A stretch of DNA of 5,770 bases from Deltaproteobacteria bacterium (lineage in GTDB: Bacteria; Desulfobacterota; Dissulfuribacteria; Dissulfuribacterales; QOAL01). Where the stretch lies: contig JALSKY010000313.1 of the NCBI GenBank assembly GCA_026988585.1, positions 1-5,770 on the forward strand. Direction: 5' to 3'. Made by a program: the position numbers and the translations under genes. The notes beneath the pieces are model-generated. The model made no database searches. It saw only the letters and a list, made by a program, of their open reading frames with translations, and was not told the origin of the DNA. Shown piece after piece: positions 1 through 5,770 of this stretch (position 1 is the stretch's first letter; the number at the start of each line of letters is the position of its first letter).

Positions 1-264
1 CATCCGCATCATGGAGATGCTGAAGGTGTGAAGCAGAAGATAAGACCCTTGATAGAGCAGACTGCCAAGAAGTATGGGCTTAAACACCGCTGGTCAGGCA
101 ATTCATGCAATCTCTCCGGGCCTGTCAGGGGACAGATAGAGATCCGGGATGATCACCTTGATGTGAGGCTGAAGCTTGGTTTTGCTGCTTCCCTGTTCAG
201 GTCCAGGATAGAGGATGAGATAAGGCAGGAACTTGCCAGGGCCATTCCTGTGGAGCAGGCGTGA
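1..264 (+). CDS. Polyhydroxyalkanoic acid system (PHA_gran_rgn) family protein, 5'-partial
   Basis: This is a small soluble protein with 87 visible residues and no signal peptide or membrane segment. An amphipathic helix precedes a KKYGL turn. A short beta region (LSGPVRGQIEI, then HLDVRLKLGF) follows, and then a charged helix (FRSRIEDEIRQEL). This order, especially the LxLGFxxxxFxxxIExEI pattern, is what I recall of the PHA_gran_rgn family (Pfam PF09650), found near PHA granule genes in some proteobacteria; its biochemical role is poorly defined. The frame stays open to the left edge. The residues before the GTG at 28 (HPHHGDAEG) fit the His-containing N-terminus of the family, so I infer that the true start lies outside the window. 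The alternative is a 78-residue protein starting at GTG 28, overlapping a TGA at 29-31 in another frame. The stop codon overlaps the start of the downstream exchanger gene, so the two are probably co-translated. No PHA synthase or phasin gene is visible, so a role in PHA metabolism is uncertain. Confidence 0.72.
   Translation, partial: HPHHGDAEGVKQKIRPLIEQTAKKYGLKHRWSGNSCNLSGPVRGQIEIRDDHLDVRLKLGFAASLFRSRIEDEIRQELARAIPVEQA
252..255 (+). promoter_or_regulatory. Ribosome-binding site of the exchanger gene
   Basis: A GGAG motif lies inside the end of the upstream gene. It is 8 bases before the ATG at 264 and only 5 bases before the GTG at 261. The spacing favours the ATG as the real start, giving a TGATG stop/start overlap with the upstream gene. 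Confidence 0.5.
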
Positions 265-1286
265 TGGACTCATCTCTTTTGCTTTGGGGAGAGTTTGTCT
301 GTCTATGCGTCTTTATCTTGTTCGTATCCAATTTCATGGCAAAGGCTGCGGACCAGATCTCTGAGCTTACAGGTATTGGCCGCTCCTTTATCGGAGTAAT
401 CCTCCTTGGCACTGCCACATCACTGCCTGAGCTGGGCTCCGGTATAACGGCTGTGAGGATACTAGACCAGCCAAACCTGGCAGCTGCCGGAGTGTTTGGA
501 GCGTGCATCTATAATCTAATGATTATCGGAGTGCTGGATCTGTTTTGCAAGAACGGGCCTGTTCTTGCCCATCTCACTGTAACTTCCGCCATTACAGGTG
601 CACTGAGCATAGCTGTTCTATCTGTAGCTTCTCTCGGACTGTTGCTGGGGATGATGATCGGGCAGCCTCTGCCCCTTCTGTCTGTCTCCGGCATCTCCAT
701 TGTTCTATTGGTAACTTTTCTGATAAGTATGTTCTTGGTGTTCAAGTCCGAAAGGGAGGAGGCGAGAGATCTTGATTCCAGTGGTCCTGTGGATGGCAGT
801 TTAAGCAGGGCAGTAATCACCTATCTGATTGCTGCAATTTCCATCTCTGTGGCAGCCTATTTCATTGCTCATGTGGCTGATGCCATTACAACTAAAATGG
901 CATGGAATGCCAGTTATACAGGCTTTCAGTTCATGGCTCTGAGTACCACCCTGCCAGAGATGGCGTCATCCCTTGCTGCTTTGCGGATCGGCGCGCCAGA
1001 ACTGGCAATATCCAACCTTCTCGGCAGCAATATGTTCAATATCGGATTTATCCTCTTTGCTGAGGACCTGGCCCTTAAGCATGGTGCCTTCTGGCCCCGG
1101 CTCTCGATCTCCAATGCAGCAATAGGGATCACTGCCATACTGATGACCTCTGTGGTGATCTCTGCCATGCTTGCAAGGATACGGGGGACTGTTTCCAGGC
1201 AAAGGGCAATATCTGCCGAGGCAATCGTCCTGTTTCTACTCTTTCTCTTGATATCTCTTGAGATTTTTCATCTTCAGCCAGGATGA
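261..1286 (+). CDS. Sodium/calcium exchanger family (CaCA) membrane antiporter
   Basis: This is an inner-membrane cation antiporter of the Na_Ca_ex (PF01699) type, 341 residues from GTG 261 or 340 from ATG 264. The ATG is better placed relative to the GGAG at 252-255. About ten hydrophobic segments form two homologous halves joined by a short acidic loop near residues 163-182. The first alpha repeat (about 38-90) contains GTATSLPE with Glu57. The second (about 218-266) contains LSTTLPE with Glu233, followed by LLGSNMFNIG with Asn260. These Glu and Asn positions correspond to the ion-binding residues of characterised archaeal and animal exchangers. The first repeat has GACIYN (Asn85) where GSNxxN is usual, so the halves are not symmetric. 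Family members exchange Na+ or H+ for Ca2+ or other cations; the substrate cannot be read from sequence. The length is normal for prokaryotic members. It overlaps and is probably co-expressed with the small PHA_gran_rgn-type gene, a pairing I cannot explain. Confidence 0.9.
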   Translation: MMDSSLLLWGEFVCLCVFILFVSNFMAKAADQISELTGIGRSFIGVILLGTATSLPELGSGITAVRILDQPNLAAAGVFGACIYNLMIIGVLDLFCKNGPVLAHLTVTSAITGALSIAVLSVASLGLLLGMMIGQPLPLLSVSGISIVLLVTFLISMFLVFKSEREEARDLDSSGPVDGSLSRAVITYLIAAISISVAAYFIAHVADAITTKMAWNASYTGFQFMALSTTLPEMASSLAALRIGAPELAISNLLGSNMFNIGFILFAEDLALKHGAFWPRLSISNAAIGITAILMTSVVISAMLARIRGTVSRQRAISAEAIVLFLLFLLISLEIFHLQPG

Positions 1287-1402
1287 TAGCATGTCACGAG
1301 TAGGCCCGTGGTTTTCCCGTCCCAGGAGCAGGAAGGAAGCGTTTTCTGGATTCGGTTCCGTGGTTATGGCTCCTTCTCCTCTTCTTTTTGAAACAAGTTG
1401 GT

Positions 1403-1681
1403 TCAGTAGATCACATGGAAGCCAGATCTGTCATTCTTGGCAGTTAGTTCCATGGTTTCAACTGCTGTAACCCTGGCATTTGGCGGCCCCTGCCAGAGCC
1501 ATGTCAACAGCTTATCAACCTGTTTTTTATCTCCTTCTGCCTCTATTTCAACCGTGCCGTCAGGCATGTTCCGGACCCAGCCTGACAGACCCAGCTCCCT
1601 GGCCTGATCTCTTGTGGATGCCCGGAAGAATACGCCTTGCACTCTCCCATATATCCTGGCATGTATCCTTTTGGTCTCCAT
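1403..1681 (-). CDS. acyP: Acylphosphatase
   Basis: This small cytosolic enzyme (EC 3.6.1.7) hydrolyses acyl phosphates such as acetyl phosphate or carbamoyl phosphate to the carboxylate and phosphate. The 92-residue length is typical of the family. The N-terminal signature GRVQGVFFRAST (residues 12-23) carries the phosphate-binding catalytic Arg20. The second signature, GLSGWVRNMPDGTVEIEAEG (31-50), carries Asn38, which positions the nucleophilic water. GPPNARV (65-71) is the usual third conserved block. The ATG at 1681 is supported by a GAGGTG ribosome-binding site 8 bases upstream. It is the last gene of the rnr-ligA-acyP operon, starting 13 bases after the ligA stop. The physiological role of bacterial acylphosphatases is not well settled, and nothing in this context defines a specific substrate. 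The identification is secure from both signatures. Confidence 0.96.
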   Translation of the reverse strand: METKRIHARIYGRVQGVFFRASTRDQARELGLSGWVRNMPDGTVEIEAEGDKKQVDKLLTWLWQGPPNARVTAVETMELTAKNDRSGFHVIY

Positions 1682-1689
1682 AGCCTGAG

Positions 1690-1695
1690 CACCTC
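1690..1695 (-). promoter_or_regulatory. Ribosome-binding site of the acylphosphatase gene
   Basis: On the minus strand GAGGTG lies 8 bases before the ATG at 1681. Its first base is the last base of the ligA TAG stop at 1697-1695. A ribosome terminating on ligA would sit on this site, so reinitiation or coupling is likely. Confidence 0.65.
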
Positions 1696-3761
1696 TATAC
1701 AGACTTCTTCTCCTGCGTTTCTCCTTGTGATGATTCCCCGATCATGTTGAGAAACTGATCCTCAGTCAAGATGGTGATGCCCATTTCCTGTGCCTTTAGG
1801 TATTTTGATCCTGGATTTTTACCTGCTACCACATAATCGGTATTTTTGCCAACAGTGGACATCACTCTGCCACCCATCTCCTTTACCAGCTCTTTGGCCC
1901 TGCTTCTTGCCATTGAGCTGAGGGTTCCTGTAAACACGAAACTCCTGCCTTTAACAGGTCCGTGTCCTCTTTCATCTTTTGTGGCAAATTGTTCCTGGAT
2001 AACTATCCCTGAATCCCTCAGTTTTTGTACCAGTTTCCTGTTTTTGGTATCCTGGAACCATGATGCTATGCTCTTGGCTACTTCCGGACCGATCCCCTTT
2101 ATGGTCAGGAAATCCTCCTCACTTGCATCCATTATTGCATCGAGATTGCCAAAATGATCAGCAATGAGCTGAGCGGTTACCTCACCCACATGCCTTATTC
2201 CAAGGGCAAACAGGAATCTTGAGAGAGATACCTTTTTACTCGCCTCGATGGCATCTATGAGGTTCTGTGCAGATCTTTCTCCAAAGCCTTCCAGAGATAG
2301 CAGGTCACTCTTTTGGATATGATAGATGTCTGGAATATCTCTGATTATTCCTGCAGTTACGAGTTGTTCCACTACCTTAGGGCCAAGGCCTTCTATGTCC
2401 ATTGCAGGCTTGCTGACAAAGTGTGCAATTCTCTTGACCAGCCGGGGAAAACAGTCAGGATTCGGACAGCGCCATACTGCTTCGTCTTCTCCCTTTTCAA
2501 GGCGGTGTCCGCACACAGGGCATCTGTCTGGCATCTGAAACACCTTTTCCGCTCCTGTGCGCCTCTCTTTCAGGGGTTTAACCACTTCAGGTATTACATC
2601 ACCAGCCCTGCGGATTATGACCCAGTCCCCGATCCTGATATCCTTGCGCCTGATTTCATCCTGATTGTGCAGGGTTGCCCTGCTCACAGTAACTCCCCCA
2701 ACCCTTACCGGCTCCATGATTGCCACCGGTGTTACTGCACCGGTTCTGCCCACGCTCAGTATGATATCCCTGATTCTGGTTATGGCTTGTGCTGCCTCGA
2801 ACTTGTAGGCAATGGCCCAGCGCGGACTCCTGGTCTTGCTGCCAAGCTTATGTTGCAGTTCCAGGCTGTTAACCTTGATCACTATTCCATCTATCTCATA
2901 AGGTAGCTCTGGCCGTTTTTCAGCCATCTTCTCATGGTAGTTGATGGCAGCCCTGATACCTTGGAGCTTTCTGGCCATGGGATTTGTGCGGAGCCCCCAT
3001 TTTTTCAGGGTTGACAGTATCTCCCACTGTGTTTTGAAAAGATGACCTTTCACCAGGCCGATCCCGTAGAAATAGATATCGAGAGGGCGTTGCGCTGTTA
3101 CTGAAGGATCAAGCTGCCTGAGTGAACCGGCTGCTGCATTTCGCGGATTTGCAAAGGGAGGCTGTCCCCTTTTTTCACGTTCCTGGTTCAGCCTCCTGAA
3201 CGCCTCCTTCTCCATGTAAACTTCACCGCGGGCCTCGAGAAGGCTTGGGGGGGGCAGGTTGCGGGAGATGAGCCGGAGCGGTACAGATTTTATGGTCCTG
3301 ATGTTGGCGGTTACATCCTCTCCTGTTATGCCATCACCGCGGGTTGAGCCGCTTTTCAGTACGCCGTCTTCATATACCAGCTCTACAGCCAGCCCATCCA
3401 TCTTGGGTTCCACGGTATATTCAATGACAAAATCATCAGGAAGACCCAGAAATTTTTTTATCCTAATATCGAATTCCAATACCTCTGCCCGGGTAAATGC
3501 ATCGTCCAGACTGAGCATGGGGATGGAATGGGGAACAGGTTTGAATTTTTCTGATGGCGGAGCCCCTACTCTCTGTGTGGGTGAGTCCGGAGTGATGGTT
3601 TCCGGATATCTCTCCTCCAGCTCCAGCAGCTCCTGCATCAGGGCATCATATTCCTCATCGCTTATGACAGGGGAGTCCAGGACGTAATAGCGGTAGTTAT
3701 GATAGTCGATCTCCTCCCTGAGGCGTTTGATCCGTTCCTGTACCTCTTTGGGAACAGCCAT
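1695..3761 (-). CDS. ligA: NAD-dependent DNA ligase LigA
   Basis: LigA (EC 6.5.1.2) seals single-strand nicks in DNA during replication and repair, using NAD+ to adenylate itself. At 688 residues it is full length and has every expected domain. Domain Ia (about 10-60, with YYVLDSPVISDEEYDAL) binds the nicotinamide part of NAD+. The adenylation domain follows, with nucleophile Lys120 in PKMDG, STRGDGITGEDVT at 139-151, Glu180 in GEVYM, DGIVIKV (291-297) and Lys320 in AIAYKF. After the OB fold, a four-cysteine zinc finger uses Cys414, Cys417, Cys432 and Cys437. Helix-hairpin-helix repeats span about 450-570, and a C-terminal BRCT domain spans about 603-675 (FVFTGTLSSMARSRA). The ATG at 3761 has a GAGGT site 7 bases upstream that overlaps the rnr stop. 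It lies 5 bases after rnr and 13 bases before acyP, so it is the middle gene of one operon. No key residue is missing. A run of eight C in the coding strand (3254-3247) encodes part of a proline stretch. Confidence 0.99.
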   Translation of the reverse strand: MAVPKEVQERIKRLREEIDYHNYRYYVLDSPVISDEEYDALMQELLELEERYPETITPDSPTQRVGAPPSEKFKPVPHSIPMLSLDDAFTRAEVLEFDIRIKKFLGLPDDFVIEYTVEPKMDGLAVELVYEDGVLKSGSTRGDGITGEDVTANIRTIKSVPLRLISRNLPPPSLLEARGEVYMEKEAFRRLNQEREKRGQPPFANPRNAAAGSLRQLDPSVTAQRPLDIYFYGIGLVKGHLFKTQWEILSTLKKWGLRTNPMARKLQGIRAAINYHEKMAEKRPELPYEIDGIVIKVNSLELQHKLGSKTRSPRWAIAYKFEAAQAITRIRDIILSVGRTGAVTPVAIMEPVRVGGVTVSRATLHNQDEIRRKDIRIGDWVIIRRAGDVIPEVVKPLKERRTGAEKVFQMPDRCPVCGHRLEKGEDEAVWRCPNPDCFPRLVKRIAHFVSKPAMDIEGLGPKVVEQLVTAGIIRDIPDIYHIQKSDLLSLEGFGERSAQNLIDAIEASKKVSLSRFLFALGIRHVGEVTAQLIADHFGNLDAIMDASEEDFLTIKGIGPEVAKSIASWFQDTKNRKLVQKLRDSGIVIQEQFATKDERGHGPVKGRSFVFTGTLSSMARSRAKELVKEMGGRVMSTVGKNTDYVVAGKNPGSKYLKAQEMGITILTEDQFLNMIGESSQGETQEKKSV

Positions 3762-3766
3762 GACCT

Positions 3767-5770
3767 TTACCTCGAACTCTTTTTGCGCCTCTCCTTCTTC
3801 TTGACAGAATCCTGTTTGGTTCCAGGCGCACCGTTGTATTTTTCTCTTTTTTTTCTTTTCCCGCTGCCTTTTGTACTACATTGCTTCTTGGGCTTGTTGG
3901 ACTCTTCTATCCCCTCTCCGTCCTCTACCAGGACAAAGTTAATATGACGTCTGGCCTTGTTTATGGCCACCAGCCTAAGGTTTACTTCCTGGCCTATCCT
4001 GTACCGTTTTCCAGTCCCTCTGCCAATGAGGCAGTGGGCAGCCGAGTCATATTCATAGTAATCATCAGCCATATCTACCAGCTTTACCACACCAGAGATA
4101 AAGAGTTCTTTCAGCTCCACGAACATGCCAAAACTGGTGATGGATGAGATGATACCGGCAAAGGTCTCTCCAATTTTGTCTTCCATATAGCGGATCTTGA
4201 GCCTGTCCAGCATCTCCCTTTCAGCCTCCATGGCTGTGCGTTCTCTCTGGCTCATCTCCTCTCCCAAGACGTGCAGCTCTTCATTGTTATAGACAGGTCT
4301 CTTTCTCGGTTTGCGGAGATTCGCCTTTAGTATCCTGTGGACTATCAGGTCCGGATAGCGGCGTATGGGAGATGTAAAGTGGAGATAGGTCGGGGAGGCG
4401 AGGCCGAAATGCCCTTTGTTTTCTTCTGAATACACTGCCTGCTGCATGGTGCGTATGAGCATGGAATTGACTATATATTCAGCCGGTTTGCCCTTGACCA
4501 TATTCAATATCTTCTGACACCAGAACGGAGTGATGTCATTGGGTAGAGTTATGTTATAGCCAAGGGTCTGTAGAAACTTGACAAAGTCTTCTATCTTTTC
4601 CCTGTCCGGTTTGTCATGGATCCTGAAAAGGGTAGGGATTGAGCGTTCTGCCAGGTAGCGTGCCACAGCCTCATTGGCAGCGATCATGAACTCCTCTATG
4701 AGCCTGTGGGCAATGTTCCGTTCTCTGAGGACAATCTCATCCAGTTCCCCTGTAAGCCCCAGGATCACTTCAGGTTCAGGCAGGTCAAAATCTATACTTC
4801 CCCTCTTTCTGCGTCTCTCCATCAGGAGCCTTGCCAACTCCTCCATATTCTGCAGGCCAGGCACCAGTTCACTGTACCGTTTTGCGAGCCTTTTGTCTTT
4901 TCCATCCAGAAGCTCTTTGACCAGGGAGTAGGTGAGCCTGTTATGGCTTCTCATCACTGCCTTGAAGAATGTGGACTTTGTAACATTACCCTGTTTGTCA
5001 AAATAGATACGGGCAACCATGCAGAGTCTGTCTTCATCCGGTACCAAACTGCAGAGATGGTTGGAGAGGGCTTCGGGCAGCATTGGAATAACCTTGTCCG
5101 GGAAATAGACACTGGTGCCTCTTTCTATGGCATCCTGGTCAAGAGGAGAGCTTTTCTGCACATAGTGACTGACATCAGCAATAGCTACAGTTAGTATATA
5201 GCCTGATCTGGTTCTCTTAACATGAACCGCATCGTCAAAATCCCTGGCATGTTCTCCATCTATAGTCACCAGGGGCAGGGATCTTATATCACGCCTTCCC
5301 TTGAGATCTTCCTCTACCACCATGTCCGGCAGATCTTCCGCCTGTTGTAAGGCCTTTTTGGAAAATTTGTGGGGAAGATTGTGTTTGTGGATCACTATTT
5401 TGGACTGCACCTTGATCTCTTCAGGGTCCCCAAGAACCTCCACGATCTTGCCTTCGACACTGTTGCCTGTGGGGGAAAAGTCGGTAATGATTGCCACTAC
5501 CGCATCCCCGTCTCTGGCCTTTCCCGCCTTCTCCTTCGGGATCAGGATCTCGATATGTATCCGTTCATCTTCAGGTTTGACTACACCAAAATGGCGGCTA
5601 TCCAGATAGGTGCCGACTATTTTCTTCTGTTTGTGTTCTATAACCCTGATGATGGAACCCACCGGTCCCTTGGGATCGGTCCTTTCAATCCGGACTGCCA
5701 CCCTGTCCCCATGTACAGCCCCTTTCATGTGCCTTGGTGGTATGAACAGATCAGGCCCCTGATTCTCTTC
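3767..5770 (-). CDS. rnr: Ribonuclease R (RNB-family 3'-5' exoribonuclease), 5'-partial
   Basis: RNase R is a cytosolic, processive, Mg2+-dependent 3'-5' exoribonuclease that degrades structured RNA in mRNA decay, rRNA quality control and trans-translation. The frame is open to the right edge: 14 codons before the ATG at 5728 encode EENQGPDLFIPPRH. With the following MKGAVHGDRV this is the conserved start of the first cold-shock domain, so that ATG is internal and the true start lies outside. Counting from that Met, cold-shock/OB domains occupy about 1-110 and the RNB catalytic domain about 150-475. The RNB domain has the metal-binding aspartates of DGEHARDFDDA (Asp157, 163, 165, 166), Tyr208 in SVYFPDKVIPMLPEALSN and FTSPIRRYPDLIVHRIL (451-467). 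An S1 RNA-binding domain spans about 518-600 (GIISSITSFGMFVEL). A Lys/Arg-rich tail from about 612 to 653 is probably disordered and RNA-binding, as in other RNase R proteins. The S1 domain and basic tail favour RNase R over RNase II. It is the first visible gene of the operon with ligA and acyP. Confidence 0.97.
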   Translation of the reverse strand, partial: EENQGPDLFIPPRHMKGAVHGDRVAVRIERTDPKGPVGSIIRVIEHKQKKIVGTYLDSRHFGVVKPEDERIHIEILIPKEKAGKARDGDAVVAIITDFSPTGNSVEGKIVEVLGDPEEIKVQSKIVIHKHNLPHKFSKKALQQAEDLPDMVVEEDLKGRRDIRSLPLVTIDGEHARDFDDAVHVKRTRSGYILTVAIADVSHYVQKSSPLDQDAIERGTSVYFPDKVIPMLPEALSNHLCSLVPDEDRLCMVARIYFDKQGNVTKSTFFKAVMRSHNRLTYSLVKELLDGKDKRLAKRYSELVPGLQNMEELARLLMERRRKRGSIDFDLPEPEVILGLTGELDEIVLRERNIAHRLIEEFMIAANEAVARYLAERSIPTLFRIHDKPDREKIEDFVKFLQTLGYNITLPNDITPFWCQKILNMVKGKPAEYIVNSMLIRTMQQAVYSEENKGHFGLASPTYLHFTSPIRRYPDLIVHRILKANLRKPRKRPVYNNEELHVLGEEMSQRERTAMEAEREMLDRLKIRYMEDKIGETFAGIISSITSFGMFVELKELFISGVVKLVDMADDYYEYDSAAHCLIGRGTGKRYRIGQEVNLRLVAINKARRHINFVLVEDGEGIEESNKPKKQCSTKGSGKRKKREKYNGAPGTKQDSVKKKERRKKSSR
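3769..3773 (-). promoter_or_regulatory. Ribosome-binding site of ligA, overlapping the rnr stop codon
   Basis: On the minus strand GAGGT precedes the ligA ATG by 7 bases. Its final T is the first base of the rnr TAA stop (3769-3767), and its remaining bases encode the last residues of RNase R. This implies translational coupling of ligA to rnr. Confidence 0.65.
3847..3854 (-). other. A8 homopolymer in the rnr tail, phased as an A_AAA_AAA slippery heptamer
   Basis: The minus strand has eight consecutive A residues, read by rnr as part of AGA AAA AAA AGA (Arg625-Lys-Lys-Arg628 counted from the ATG at 5728). The phase A AAA AAA fits the X XXY YYZ rule for -1 frameshifting. The run lies in the Lys/Arg-rich tail, where A-rich codons are expected anyway, so function is unproven. 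Confidence 0.4.

Noticed and set aside
2..31. Nine-codon tail of an upstream gene ending at TGA 29-31
   Set aside because: It is too short to identify, and the competing frame carries residues that fit the PHA_gran_rgn N-terminus. It cannot be excluded but was not annotated.
1266..1284. Possible terminator hairpin TCATC...GATGA at the exchanger stop
   Set aside because: The stem is only 5 bp, poor in GC, with a 9-base loop. No T run follows it on either strand.
1258..1470. A 70-codon plus-strand frame spanning the convergent junction
   Set aside because: It overlaps the exchanger end and the acylphosphatase gene, lacks a ribosome-binding site, and its product looks random.
2313..2906. A 197-codon open frame on the plus strand
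   Set aside because: It lies wholly opposite ligA, which is conserved over its full length, and its translation is low-complexity with no recognisable domain. It is a shadow.
4706..5194. A 162-codon open frame on the plus strand
   Set aside because: It is antisense to the RNase R catalytic domain and its translation resembles no family I know.
3767..5728. RNase R starting at the ATG at 5728
   Set aside because: The frame continues to the window edge and encodes the conserved DLFIPPRH just before this Met, so the ATG is internal and the gene is cut by the window.

Overview
The window looks like ordinary chromosomal DNA from a Gram-negative bacterium, about half G+C, densely packed with bacterial-type genes. 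There are no IS elements, phage genes, RNA genes or CRISPR repeats. The RNase R - LigA - acylphosphatase cluster and the PHA_gran_rgn-type protein would fit a proteobacterial or Desulfobacterota-like lineage. This is an inference from gene content, and I cannot name a genus.

Left part, + strand (1-1286): a small polyhydroxyalkanoic-acid-system-type (PHA_gran_rgn) protein, cut by the left edge, overlaps the start of a ten-helix CaCA-family sodium/calcium exchanger. The stop/start overlap implies that the two are translated from one mRNA.

Middle (1287-1402): a 116-base convergent junction without a gene. I see no convincing intrinsic terminator for either direction.

Right part, - strand (5770 down to 1403): a tight three-gene operon transcribed right to left. 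It holds rnr (RNase R, 5' end beyond the right edge), ligA (NAD-dependent DNA ligase) and an acylphosphatase gene. The gaps are 5 and 13 bases. The ligA ribosome-binding site overlaps the rnr stop codon, and the acylphosphatase ribosome-binding site touches the ligA stop codon. RNase R degrades structured RNA, LigA seals nicks in DNA and acylphosphatase hydrolyses acyl phosphates. They share a transcript but no obvious pathway.

I did not find a new biological system. The points most worth a second look are an in-phase A8 slippery run in the rnr tail, whose -1 frame runs open into ligA, and the pairing of a PHA_gran_rgn-type protein with a cation exchanger.
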